From contig CADBYM010000017.1 in assembly GCA_902798915.1 (NCBI GenBank), forward strand, positions 1 to 64,000: a stretch of 64,000 bases of DNA. Direction: 5' to 3'. A program made the position numbers and the translations under genes. The notes beneath the pieces are model-generated. The model ran no database searches. It was not told the origin of the DNA and saw only the letters and a program-made list of their open reading frames with translations. This stretch comes from an uncultured Coriobacteriaceae bacterium. GTDB lineage: Bacteria; Actinomycetota; Coriobacteriia; Coriobacteriales; Atopobiaceae. This document shows positions 18,091 to 27,119 of this stretch, piece by piece (the stretch's first letter is position 1; every line of letters begins with the position of its first letter).

Positions 18091-19748
18091 ACAAGACCTT
18101 CTGTTGTTACTACGAAGTAGCCTGTGCTGTCGGGAAGGTCAGCTACCTTCGCTTCGTAGTGACGCACATCGCCCACACGCGTGGCCGCCACTTCCTCGCC
18201 AACAAAGCCCAAGCGATCGTAGAGGTTTTCGACCGGGGCGTTTTTTGCTGTCCGCACATACGTCGCAACTATGCTTTTGATACCTTTGACTTCCAGCAAG
18301 CGCTTTATCTGTGCCATAAACTCGTTTTCTGCCCCACGTCCCATAACACGACAACTCATAAGGAACGAATCAATCTCCGCTTGCTTGTTCCTGTAGCGCA
18401 GTATAAGCAGTGCCACGAGTCCTTGGCTGCCGTACTTATCAGACATGCACGCCACCACAGCATCGGAGTCTTCGGCGCTAGCGAGCTCCTTTAGCTGGGT
18501 TTGTGTATAGCGTATCGTCGTCACGTTGAACTGGTTGCTCTTGCCTGCCAGCTGCGCGGCACGCACGACTTCTTCGCTTCGCAACATGTGAAGGTCCATG
18601 GCCATGCCCAGATTTCGCAGGTAGTCTCCGAGCGACCCACTCGCACGACGCTCGTCGTTGCGCTGAACCTCCGTACGGTACATCTCTGTTTTGTCTAAAT
18701 CCTCTCTCGTAACTTCTAGAGAGAAGAAGAGTTCGTTGTAGGAGTCGACAATCACTTGCGGCAACTGCGAGGTGTCTGAAGGGAAGTCTATGACGGTTAC
18801 CTCAGGGCACTCCGCACGCATCTGCTCACGTTCGGCAGGATTGTCATCCAAAAACACCATGGCATCCAAACCGATGTTAAGGTCCTTGGCGAGCTGGCGC
18901 ATTCCTTGCGGTTTGGGATTCCAGCCTATGATTTCCGCTACAAAGTCATCGTGCTTTAACACCATGGCCGGATGCTCGAATGCCTGTTCAACATCATCCG
19001 GGTTGTTCTTCGAGATGATAGCGAGCATGACGCCTCGCTTACGCATCGCCTTAAGCACGAACTGCGCATCGCGATAGCGCGAACCTTCCTTATTAGCGGA
19101 AAGCAAGATTCCCTCAATGCCATCCTCGCCTATGACACCACCCCATAGGGTATTGTCCAAATCGACCGCCAAACACTTTTTTGGCGGCTCAACCGTAGCG
19201 CGCACATATCGAAGGGTCACTTTCGCAATTGCTTGAAGCCCCTTCGTCGACCACGGCATCGATCCGACATACCACATTTTGCGCGCATAGAACGCTTCCC
19301 GGCCGACACGCTCCATAGCCTCGCGAATTGGAAGCACGTAGACGCTTGACCCCTTGGAGCGCAGCTCATGAACCCCTGCCTCAAGGCGTCTCTCCAAATC
19401 CAGCGCGCTCTGCCACTCACCACCCCACCGACACAGACTGTCGCCCACATCTATGGAGGAGACGAACAGTGGCACGCATGGGTGCGCCTTTGCAAAAGCG
19501 TTAAGCGCCACGAGCCAGGTATCAATCAACTCGCGTCCGCGTTCAAATGCAGCCCACTCTTCTGCATACGAATCTATGTGCAGTATGACCACAACGGATT
19601 CGGGGCTAAAGTCATAAAGGCCAGAATTCGAATCGAGTAGTTCTTGCTGCCATGTGTCGTACCCCGGCGAAAGGTACACGTCGTACGACTTGCGAAGCAT
19701 GCCTGCCAAAAGGTCTACTGTCACATTGGAGAGAAGCGCAACTCGCAT
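18087..19748 (-). CDS. FkbH-like HAD-IIIC acyl loading enzyme
   Basis: A 553-residue FkbH-family protein. An N-terminal SGNH-like segment (about residues 1-175) is followed by the HAD domain with CLAVDLDNTLWGGVIGEDG near residue 195 and FLDDNPAEREQM near 300, then a C-terminal GNAT-like domain. Characterised FkbH enzymes take the glyceryl group from 1,3-bisphosphoglycerate, lose phosphate, and load it as a thioester on an acyl carrier protein. An acyl carrier protein gene lies 3 nt upstream, so the partner is evident. Which three-carbon acid it loads here is not known. Confidence 0.9.
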   Translation of the reverse strand: MRVALLSNVTVDLLAGMLRKSYDVYLSPGYDTWQQELLDSNSGLYDFSPESVVVILHIDSYAEEWAAFERGRELIDTWLVALNAFAKAHPCVPLFVSSIDVGDSLCRWGGEWQSALDLERRLEAGVHELRSKGSSVYVLPIREAMERVGREAFYARKMWYVGSMPWSTKGLQAIAKVTLRYVRATVEPPKKCLAVDLDNTLWGGVIGEDGIEGILLSANKEGSRYRDAQFVLKAMRKRGVMLAIISKNNPDDVEQAFEHPAMVLKHDDFVAEIIGWNPKPQGMRQLAKDLNIGLDAMVFLDDNPAEREQMRAECPEVTVIDFPSDTSQLPQVIVDSYNELFFSLEVTREDLDKTEMYRTEVQRNDERRASGSLGDYLRNLGMAMDLHMLRSEEVVRAAQLAGKSNQFNVTTIRYTQTQLKELASAEDSDAVVACMSDKYGSQGLVALLILRYRNKQAEIDSFLMSCRVMGRGAENEFMAQIKRLLEVKGIKSIVATYVRTAKNAPVENLYDRLGFVGEEVAATRVGDVRHYEAKVADLPDSTGYFVVTTEGLV

Positions 19749-19751
19749 GTA

Positions 19752-19967
19752 TTAGCCCTCGACGAACTCGTAGAGGGCAGCAATCGAACGCAGTTCCGGC
19801 ATCTTGTCGATGGGAATCTCGACATCGTACTCTTCCTCAATCTCCATCACCAACCGCATGTGCATAAGCGAGTCCCATTGGGGAATGGACTCGTATGCGG
19901 TTTCGGCGTTAATGGAGGAGGGGTCGACCTCCATGACTCCTGCAACAAAGCTGATAAAATCTTGCAT
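19752..19967 (-). CDS. Acyl carrier protein 1 (FkbH partner)
   Basis: A 71-residue acidic four-helix carrier protein. PQWDSLMHMRLV holds the phosphopantetheine-accepting Ser (about residue 32) at the start of helix II. It lies directly before the FkbH-like gene (3-nt gap), as in glyceryl-ACP systems. It differs clearly from the second carrier of this operon at 20735, so the two probably serve different enzymes. Confidence 0.93.
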   Translation of the reverse strand: MQDFISFVAGVMEVDPSSINAETAYESIPQWDSLMHMRLVMEIEEEYDVEIPIDKMPELRSIAALYEFVEG

Positions 19968-19975
19968 ACAATCAC

Positions 19976-20728
19976 CTATACCTTGCGAACGGCATGTCCA
20001 CCGTCCGCCGTAATAACCTGACCATTAATGAAGTGCGCATCCTCCGAGAGCAAGTAGCAAATGAGCCTCGCTGCATCTTCGGGCTCGCCAATACCAAGGG
20101 GATAGCTTGCCTCAAGTTTTGCAAGGTCCTCATCCGTAAGCCTATCCATCCAAGACATCGCCATGGCAGTACGTATGGGAGCCAAGCAAACCTCGTTGAG
20201 CCGAATGCCCTTGTCCATAAGTTCGGCGGCTGCCGGAGCCAAAAAGCCCTCTATAGCGCCCTTGGCAGCCGCGTAGGCTGCATGACCCTGTGCCCCCTCA
20301 TGTGCGGATTGTGATGAGATGAGCACCATGCCCATACGTTCTACATGATTTGGACGCTTGCAAATGGCCCCAATGAGGAGCATAGGCACCAACGCATGGA
20401 TGCGCCAGAGAGACTCATAGTCATGTGCTTTCGCCATGTGCAATGGAGCCATCTTGTCAAAGCCAGCACAATGAACGAATCCACCGATACGGCCGTGCTC
20501 CTTGACCAACGCCTTCACCACAAGGGGAAGCTCGTCTGTATTCGAAAGGTCGAATGTGTGCAGGCTCAGACTTTCGGGATACGCATTCGCGAGCAGGCTG
20601 ATGCGCTCGTCCAATTCCAAATCTATGCCAATTACGGTGGAACCCTCCTCGAGAAGCTGCTTTGCAACCGCACCACCGATGCCGCCCGTAATGCCTGTTA
20701 CCAGCACATTTTGCATAGTGCGCACCAT
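19976..20728 (-). CDS. SDR reductase, FabG-like
   Basis: A 250-residue classical short-chain dehydrogenase. The nucleotide-binding TGITGGIGGAVA is near residue 11, the catalytic Ser is in LISSQSAHEG and Tyr/Lys are in YAAAKGAIEG. Lying between two carrier protein genes it most likely reduces a beta-ketoacyl group on one of the carriers. The first ATG is used; a second ATG four codons downstream is possible because no strong ribosome site precedes either. Confidence 0.9.
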   Translation of the reverse strand: MVRTMQNVLVTGITGGIGGAVAKQLLEEGSTVIGIDLELDERISLLANAYPESLSLHTFDLSNTDELPLVVKALVKEHGRIGGFVHCAGFDKMAPLHMAKAHDYESLWRIHALVPMLLIGAICKRPNHVERMGMVLISSQSAHEGAQGHAAYAAAKGAIEGFLAPAAAELMDKGIRLNEVCLAPIRTAMAMSWMDRLTDEDLAKLEASYPLGIGEPEDAARLICYLLSEDAHFINGQVITADGGHAVRKV

Positions 20729-20734
20729 GTGTTT

Positions 20735-20956
20735 CTATGCTGCAGTAACTTGTGCGTACAGGTCCGCCACAGTTTGGCATTTGAGGAAATCCTCTACCGA
20801 CACACGCACTCCATACTCGTCTTCCATCATAACGATAAGTGAGAAGCCTACCATAGAACTGAAGTCAGGCAATTCGGTCCGGAAGACGCTATCAGCAGAC
20901 ACCTCTTCGGGCTCAACCTCAAAGACCTCTGCCACCAGCTCGATGAATTCCTCCAT
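20735..20956 (-). CDS. Acyl carrier protein 2
   Basis: A 73-residue acidic carrier protein. The usual DSL motif reads SSM (LPDFSSMVGFSLI) with the acceptor Ser before Met, a common variant in polyketide-type carriers. It is separated by 2 nt from the ketosynthase gene and by 6 nt from the reductase gene, so it is the likely carrier for chain extension. Confidence 0.9.
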   Translation of the reverse strand: MEEFIELVAEVFEVEPEEVSADSVFRTELPDFSSMVGFSLIVMMEDEYGVRVSVEDFLKCQTVADLYAQVTAA

Positions 20957-20958
20957 AG

Positions 20959-22044
20959 CTATTCCTCGCTTTCGCTAGTTGAGTCTTGGTATTGGAAAAA
21001 CTCATAGCGAGCGGCAGGATCGAGCGTGATGATACCCGCACTCGCAGAAAGCCCGCCACCAAATCCCGAAACGAGCACCTTGCTTGTTTGGGTCGCATCG
21101 AGGAAATGCATTGCATTCTTCGCAATGGTTACTGGGACGGTTGCGGATGCCGAATTTCCAACTTCGTCACCTGATTGCCACGTACGGTCCCATTTGAACT
21201 TTAACTTCCGCGCGAGCTTTTTGATCATGTACATATTTGCTTGGTGTGGCACAAAGAAATCAATGGTCTGGGCGCTCTCGCCCGTCTCGGTCAAGAATCG
21301 CACAAGCCACTTCGATACGTCCATAGCCACAAAACGGAAGATGGCAAATCCATCCATGTAAATATCGATGTTTCTACGCTTGCCATCGGTGCCATAGTCC
21401 ACATAGGAAAGATCATCCTTGTCTATGGGTGACGAAGAACCACCGGCAGGTATCTTGAGCACGTCCTTACCAGAACCATCAGTATAGAAGGTGAACTGCC
21501 ACTCTTGGTCACCGCCATCGCACGAAATCAATGTCGCTGAACCAGCATCCGCCATCACGGGAACGGTGGATTTATCGTACGGTGACATGTAGGCGCTCTG
21601 CACATCACCGTCAAGCAGCAAGACTCTTCTGCCGGTTGCCTTTGCGAAGGTCGAGGCCACATAAAGACCGTACGCATACCCGGAGCAGGCCAGGTCCATA
21701 TCAAAGGCGGGAATCTCTTTGGATAGACCAAGCCGCTCCTGAACAATGGCCGCGTTAAAGGGCATGATACGATCCGACGTAAAGGTAACAAACACGACCG
21801 CACCAATGTCTTCTGGCTTAGCGGCCACGCTCCCGAGAAGCCTTTCGGCGCATGCTATGCATAAGTCTGATGTAGACGTACCACAAGTTGCAAGGTAGCG
21901 CGTTTCTATACCCGTGGCCGAGATTATCTTCGTTGCTTCGTCTCCGTACAGTTCCGCTAAAGATTCAGCGTTATCAACCCTGTTTTGAGGAACGCACGCA
22001 ACCACTCCATCGATGTGCATTCCACGCATTGTTAAAACTTGCAT
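20959..22044 (-). CDS. 3-oxoacyl-ACP synthase III-like ketosynthase
   Basis: A 361-residue thiolase-fold ketosynthase III. All three catalytic residues are visible: Cys in FDMDLACSGYAYG, His in FVPHQANMYMI, and Asn in VGNSASATVP. KASIII enzymes condense an acyl-CoA starter with malonyl-ACP. The start at 22042-22044 follows AAAGGAC at good spacing and lies just past the FabD stop, whereas a longer frame would overlap it. Genes of this type in glycan loci usually serve sugar acylation rather than general fatty acid synthesis (family knowledge plus inference). Confidence 0.9.
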   Translation of the reverse strand: MQVLTMRGMHIDGVVACVPQNRVDNAESLAELYGDEATKIISATGIETRYLATCGTSTSDLCIACAERLLGSVAAKPEDIGAVVFVTFTSDRIMPFNAAIVQERLGLSKEIPAFDMDLACSGYAYGLYVASTFAKATGRRVLLLDGDVQSAYMSPYDKSTVPVMADAGSATLISCDGGDQEWQFTFYTDGSGKDVLKIPAGGSSSPIDKDDLSYVDYGTDGKRRNIDIYMDGFAIFRFVAMDVSKWLVRFLTETGESAQTIDFFVPHQANMYMIKKLARKLKFKWDRTWQSGDEVGNSASATVPVTIAKNAMHFLDATQTSKVLVSGFGGGLSASAGIITLDPAARYEFFQYQDSTSESEE

Positions 22045-22057
22045 TGAGCAGTCCTTT

Positions 22058-22948
22058 CTATGCCTCAATGCTCAAACACTTCGGTCGGAAGGTAATGGTC
22101 TTATTCATCTTCTTGAGCACATCGCCGTATCCGACCTCATAGAGTGTTTTCACACCGGCCGCCTTCATTGAGAGCACCGAATCCGCCCAACGAACCTGTC
22201 CAGTTAGCTGATCAACAAGGCATTTCTTAATTGTCGCCACATCCTTGACTGGCCGTCCCATCACGTTTGGAATCACATGGCACAAGGGCTTGCGGAACAT
22301 GACATCTTCGATTACAGCCCGCAGTCCCTCTTCAGCCTCAGCCATCTGCGGACTATGGAACGCAGCGCTCACGCGTAACCTACGGAACTTGACGCCATCA
22401 CGCTTCGTTAGAATCTGCTCGAGCTTGACGATGCCTTGCTCAGTACCAGAGACAACGATTTGTGAGCGCGAGTTTATGTTAGCCATTACGATGTCTGGAA
22501 CTTCCGGCATGTACTCCTGAAGCTCTTCTTCTGAGAGGCCCAAGACCGCAGCCATGGTTCCGCGACCATTCATGTAGCTCATCAGCTCTCCGCGTCGTGC
22601 TACAAGCCGAAGTCCATCGCCGAAATCGTAAACACCAGCAGCAAGGAGCGCATTATACTCACCCAAGCTATGGCCCGCAACGAAATCGGGAGTTAGACCG
22701 ATTGCTCTTGCTTTGGCCAGATACATCGCCGAACAGGTGTATATGGCTGGCTGAGCATAGCGCGTGTCTGCCAAACACTCAGCCGTTCCCTCGAACATCA
22801 GCTCCTTGAGGTTATATCCCAAAACACTGCCGGCCTCGTCCAAGAGCTCTCGCGCCTCTGGGAGCGACTCGTACAGGTTACGCCCCATTCCTGGCTCTTG
22901 GGACCCCTGCCCCGGAAAGAGAAAGCCAATCATATGCTTCTCGCTCAT
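22058..22948 (-). CDS. fabD: ACP S-malonyltransferase
   Basis: A 296-residue malonyl-CoA:ACP transacylase. LFPGQGSQEPGMG near residue 11, the nucleophile serine in AGHSLGEYNALLAAG near residue 92, and the catalytic His in SAAFHSPQM are all present. It loads malonyl, or perhaps methylmalonyl, onto carrier protein. It overlaps the PglD-like gene by 4 nt (ATGA). Being a second, operon-borne copy of a housekeeping activity (inferred) it appears dedicated to this pathway. Confidence 0.92.
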   Translation of the reverse strand: MSEKHMIGFLFPGQGSQEPGMGRNLYESLPEARELLDEAGSVLGYNLKELMFEGTAECLADTRYAQPAIYTCSAMYLAKARAIGLTPDFVAGHSLGEYNALLAAGVYDFGDGLRLVARRGELMSYMNGRGTMAAVLGLSEEELQEYMPEVPDIVMANINSRSQIVVSGTEQGIVKLEQILTKRDGVKFRRLRVSAAFHSPQMAEAEEGLRAVIEDVMFRKPLCHVIPNVMGRPVKDVATIKKCLVDQLTGQVRWADSVLSMKAAGVKTLYEVGYGDVLKKMNKTITFRPKCLSIEA

Positions 22949-23586
22949 AACTTGATTCGTTTTGCCGGAACACCCATCACAGATGTCTCAGCACGAACAT
23001 TGCGAATAACAACCGACCCGGCACCAACCGTCGCGCTCGAACCAACTCTTTTGCCGGGCAGGACGGTACAGTTTGTTCCAAGATAGGCGCCCTCACCAAC
23101 TACGACATGGCCGCTTACGCAAGCCCCGCTCATGACAGACACGTAATCTGCAAGGCAGCAGTCATGACCTATAGTGGCATTGATATTAAAAAGACAGTGC
23201 TCACCAATGACCGAATTCACGCTGACTGTAGACCCAGTACACAAAATGCTGCCACGGCCAATTGTTGAAGTATCCGGTATATTTGCAGTTGGATGAACGA
23301 GCGTCTCCCATGCCGTAAAATCAGGAAAGCGCGCGACAATTGCCTTTCGGGTAACGGTGTTCTGCATCGCGATAACTGCACATGCGTTTTGTTCAGCTGC
23401 GAGCTGCAACAGCAGGTCCAACGTACCAAGGCACTCAACGTCTTTGTAGACGTTACCCAGCTTTGCCTCATCGTCATCAAGACATCCGACAATGTTATAG
23501 CTGGGTTCATTAGCGTTGATGTCTTCGATGAGCCAGATGACCTCCTTAGCAAAGTCACCTGCGCCGAGGATGATGATGTTCTTCAT
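22945..23586 (-). CDS. PglD-like sugar N-acyltransferase
   Basis: A 213-residue NeuD/PglD-family enzyme: an N-terminal Rossmann-like domain (NIIILGAGDFAKEVIWLIED) followed by a left-handed beta-helix with NATIGHDCCLADYVSVMSGA, where the His is the conserved catalytic base. PglD acetylates the 4-amino group of UDP-4-amino sugar using acetyl-CoA. Here it sits next to a malonyltransferase, ketosynthase and two carriers, so the acyl donor may be an acyl-ACP instead (inference). It overlaps fabD by 4 nt. Confidence 0.9.
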   Translation of the reverse strand: MKNIIILGAGDFAKEVIWLIEDINANEPSYNIVGCLDDDEAKLGNVYKDVECLGTLDLLLQLAAEQNACAVIAMQNTVTRKAIVARFPDFTAWETLVHPTANIPDTSTIGRGSILCTGSTVSVNSVIGEHCLFNINATIGHDCCLADYVSVMSGACVSGHVVVGEGAYLGTNCTVLPGKRVGSSATVGAGSVVIRNVRAETSVMGVPAKRIKL

Positions 23587-23598
23587 GCAATGGCTCCC

Positions 23599-24240
23599 TT
23601 AGACAGTTGCAACGTCGCTTCCCATGAACTCTTGCATCGTCACCGCGTCCTCCGAACTGATGCCCTCGCGGCGGAATACCGCAAGAATGGTCTCGAGGAC
23701 GATCTTTGCGTCACCGAGGAACGTAACGTCATCCACATACCGCACGTCCCAGGCGAACTTATCCTCCCAGCTCACGGCATTGCGACCATGCACCTGTGCC
23801 AAGCCCGTAAGACCCGGACGCACCTCATGACGACGCCGCTGCTCAGGTGAGTACCTATCCAAGTAGCGCACCAACAGTGGCCTCGGTCCCACGACGGCCA
23901 TGTCGCCGCGCAAGATGTTCACCAGCTCAGGCAGCTCGTCGATGCTCGTGGAGCGCAGGAATTGCCCCAATGGCGTCAGGCGCTCCTCGTCGGAGAGCAG
24001 ATTCCCCTCTGCGTCGCGCTCGTCAGTCATGGTACGGAACTTGTATATCTCGAAGATGCGCTCGTCGAGGCCGGGGCGCTTCTGGCGGAATATCACCGGG
24101 CTGCCCAGCTTCACGCGAACCGCCACGGCAGCTGCCACCATGATGGGACTGAGTCCCACGAGGGCCATACCCGCGAGCATCGCATCCAGAGGCCGCTTGA
24201 CCCAGCGCTCATAGGGTCCATGCGGAACATGCGCGCTCAT
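23599..24240 (-). CDS. PglC-like undecaprenyl-phosphate phosphosugar transferase
   Basis: A 213-residue monotopic phosphoglycosyltransferase of the bacterial sugar transferase family. It has one N-terminal hydrophobic re-entrant helix (about residues 19-42), IFRQKRPGLDERIF, YKFRTMTDERD, and the catalytic Asp-Glu dyad in TSIDELPEL, plus VVGPRPLL and RPGLTGLAQVHGR. It transfers the sugar-1-phosphate from a UDP-sugar to undecaprenyl phosphate, starting the repeat unit. The small size matches PglC-type enzymes, not the polytopic WbaP type. Confidence 0.94.
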   Translation of the reverse strand: MSAHVPHGPYERWVKRPLDAMLAGMALVGLSPIMVAAAVAVRVKLGSPVIFRQKRPGLDERIFEIYKFRTMTDERDAEGNLLSDEERLTPLGQFLRSTSIDELPELVNILRGDMAVVGPRPLLVRYLDRYSPEQRRRHEVRPGLTGLAQVHGRNAVSWEDKFAWDVRYVDDVTFLGDAKIVLETILAVFRREGISSEDAVTMQEFMGSDVATV

Positions 24241-24274
24241 GCCTCATCCTCTCGTTCTGGGGGTACATGCATAG

Positions 24275-24312
24275 GCCCACCTTTCCGAGATTGGACCTAT
24301 GGAAAGGTGGGC
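24275..24312. terminator. 12-bp stem hairpin before pglC-like gene
   Basis: GCCCACCTTTCC and GGAAAGGTGGGC form a perfect 12-bp stem with a 14-nt loop between the toxin gene and the PglC-like gene. Neither strand has a good U-run (plus-strand reading continues TTGCTTCGC), so it may be an attenuator or a Rho-independent terminator of weak type. Confidence 0.4.
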
Positions 24313-24370
24313 TTGCTTCGCAATTATTGTAGTACACGCACACACAAAACAACATTACACAAGGATACCC

Positions 24371-24431
24371 AAGCACCGCCGCACGACCTCAATCACCAGG
24401 TCCTGCTGCTCGGGGTCATTTTCCTGTCGCT
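24371..24431 (-). repeat. Duplicated aminotransferase 3' end (copy A)
   Basis: This 61-bp stretch repeats the 3' coding end of the aminotransferase gene found at 25770-25831 (copy B). The first 45 bases are identical; one G is missing and three bases differ after that. Read on the minus strand it would end RRCLGILV rather than RRCFRI. The two copies directly flank the cassette of four small genes, which suggests insertion or duplication at the aminotransferase end. Confidence 0.8.
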
Positions 24432-24435
24432 TACA

Positions 24436-24747
24436 CTACGCTTCAATTTGTCGCGTGTAGTCACTTGCCCCATAGAACACGCGAAGCACGACGGCCTGAT
24501 CGTCGTGCACCCTATAAACCGCAACATACTTGCCCAACACCAGCTTTCTGTATCCTTGTCGCGCAAGCATTTCGTCCTGATGCAAGGGTCCAAGGTACGG
24601 TGTTTTGCCAAGAAGCTCAATGCCCGCAAGGATTCTCTCAACGGTCTTGTCCGCAGCAGCTCTCCCCACAGAGCGTTCTAGGCGACCCGCTATCGCTGCA
24701 ATGTCTTCATATGCAGCCAGTTGAACACGCGGGAGCTCATGCGACAT
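24436..24747 (-). CDS. RelE/ParE-family toxin
   Basis: A 103-residue toxin of the RelE/ParE superfamily, with an N-terminal two-helix hairpin and a beta-sheet carrying YRKLVLGKYVAVYRVHDDQAVVLRVFY, the typical core pattern. Members either cut mRNA on ribosomes or inhibit gyrase; which applies is not visible. It overlaps the antitoxin by 11 nt, the usual antitoxin-first order. Confidence 0.85.
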   Translation of the reverse strand: MSHELPRVQLAAYEDIAAIAGRLERSVGRAAADKTVERILAGIELLGKTPYLGPLHQDEMLARQGYRKLVLGKYVAVYRVHDDQAVVLRVFYGASDYTRQIEA

Positions 24748-25009
24748 CGTTCATACGCCCGCTCTTAAGCATCGCACGAATTTCGTCCGTGGTGAAGGAG
24801 GGTTCGCCCGCGAGCCTTCGTGCTTCGGCCTCAAGAACAGCGGCTCGCTCATTGAGCAGACGCTCGCGTTCCTCAAAGGCTTCGTTGCTCATAAGCACAA
24901 CGTCGCCTTCCCCATTGCGTGTGATATATATCGGTTCGCCTGACTCATGGGCCATTCTCGAAATGGCACCGTAATCGTTGCGGAGCTTTGTTGACGACTG
25001 TATGTTCAT
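24737..25009 (-). CDS. Phd/YefM-family antitoxin
   Basis: A 90-residue antitoxin. The N-terminal DNA-binding part has STKLRNDYGAISRMAHESGEPIYITRNGEGDVVLMS, which is diagnostic for Phd/YefM; the C-terminal half is charged and helical and would wrap the toxin. The ATG at 25007-25009 follows AAGGAG with 6-nt spacing; the frame is open ten codons further but without a site. Such antitoxins usually repress their own operon. Confidence 0.88.
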   Translation of the reverse strand: MNIQSSTKLRNDYGAISRMAHESGEPIYITRNGEGDVVLMSNEAFEERERLLNERAAVLEAEARRLAGEPSFTTDEIRAMLKSGRMNDVA

Positions 25010-25116
25010 GTCATTCTCCTTGAATACTATAATTCTCATTTAATACTACAAGAATACTGACATACCCTCAATACATTTGCCCAAAGGATTTCGTAAACCC
25101 GCAGCAGCCGCATTAA

Positions 25117-25395
25117 CTAGCAGTAGTAGTCAACAGAACCGAACGTCTTCGCCCAGAGCGCCACAATCTCGTCGCTCCTGGCGGCTACGATCTCCATGAC
25201 GTATCTCAACTTTCGCTCAGGGATTCTTGAGTCATTATTACACAGAAGACATTCCCCAGATCGCGTAATCCAAATCTTTGTGGAACTCTGAGTTGGCTTC
25301 CCCTCTGCCACGTGCACATGGACCGGTTCTAGAGGATCGCCCTCGTTCACCCAGAAGAAAATGACGTATCCACCAATCCTAAATATCCGTGGCAC
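25117..25395 (-). CDS. DUF4160 protein
   Basis: A 92-residue protein with the DUF4160 pattern PRIFRIGGYVIFFWVNEGDP followed by EPVHVHVAEGK (paired His). The GTG at 25393-25395 is chosen because GGAGG precedes it by 8 nt and homologues begin MPxIxRIxGY. It overlaps the upstream gene by 17 nt. DUF4160 genes often sit in small two-gene mobile modules of unknown role, and may be toxin-antitoxin related (inference). Confidence 0.8.
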   Translation of the reverse strand: MPRIFRIGGYVIFFWVNEGDPLEPVHVHVAEGKPTQSSTKIWITRSGECLLCNNDSRIPERKLRYVMEIVAARSDEIVALWAKTFGSVDYYC

Positions 25396-25657
25396 GGTCG
25401 AAACCTCCGTCTCGGGCAAGCTCAATGATCACATGAGCAAGGCTCTGCAAGAGCTCTTGGTACGAGTTGATTTCACTCTGCGTGAATCCCCTAATGTCCT
25501 CCCAGTTGTACGAAGGAAGCCAGCAGGTCGCAGAGTGAAAGCCGCCATACACGGGTTTCTCTATGCACACCTTGACGTTCTCTGCGTCCCCCTCACGAAT
25601 GGCCTCAGAATGCACAATCTCTGTCTCGTCGTCTAAAGTCATGAACGGGTATAGCAT
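25379..25657 (-). CDS. Unknown small protein paired with DUF4160
   Basis: A 92-residue soluble protein starting MLYPFMTLDDETEIVH after a clear AAAGGAAG site. The centre (EKPVYGGFHSATCWLPSYNW) looks like a beta-rich fold and the end is helical. I recognise no family; it occupies the place usually held by DUF2442 beside DUF4160. It overlaps DUF4160 by 17 nt, so the two are made together. Confidence 0.7.
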   Translation of the reverse strand: MLYPFMTLDDETEIVHSEAIREGDAENVKVCIEKPVYGGFHSATCWLPSYNWEDIRGFTQSEINSYQELLQSLAHVIIELARDGGFDRATDI

Positions 25658-25759
25658 AGTGGTCTTCCTTTCTTACTCATGGCCTGAGAAGACCCTAGCA
25701 GCAAATGCCACGAGCGGTCAACACGCCTCGGACGGGGCAGACCGAAGGCGCAGAACCCC

Positions 25760-27073
<1,314 letters not shown>

Positions 27074-27119
27074 GCAATGACTCCAATTCGCCTTTTGGGT
27101 TGCCCTTCTGAGGCACACG

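Noticed and set aside
22058..22948. Reading fabD and the ketosynthase as the housekeeping fatty acid cluster
   Set aside because: Other FAS genes (fabF, fabK, fabZ, acc) are absent, there are two distinct carriers and an FkbH loader, and the set is embedded in a glycan operon.
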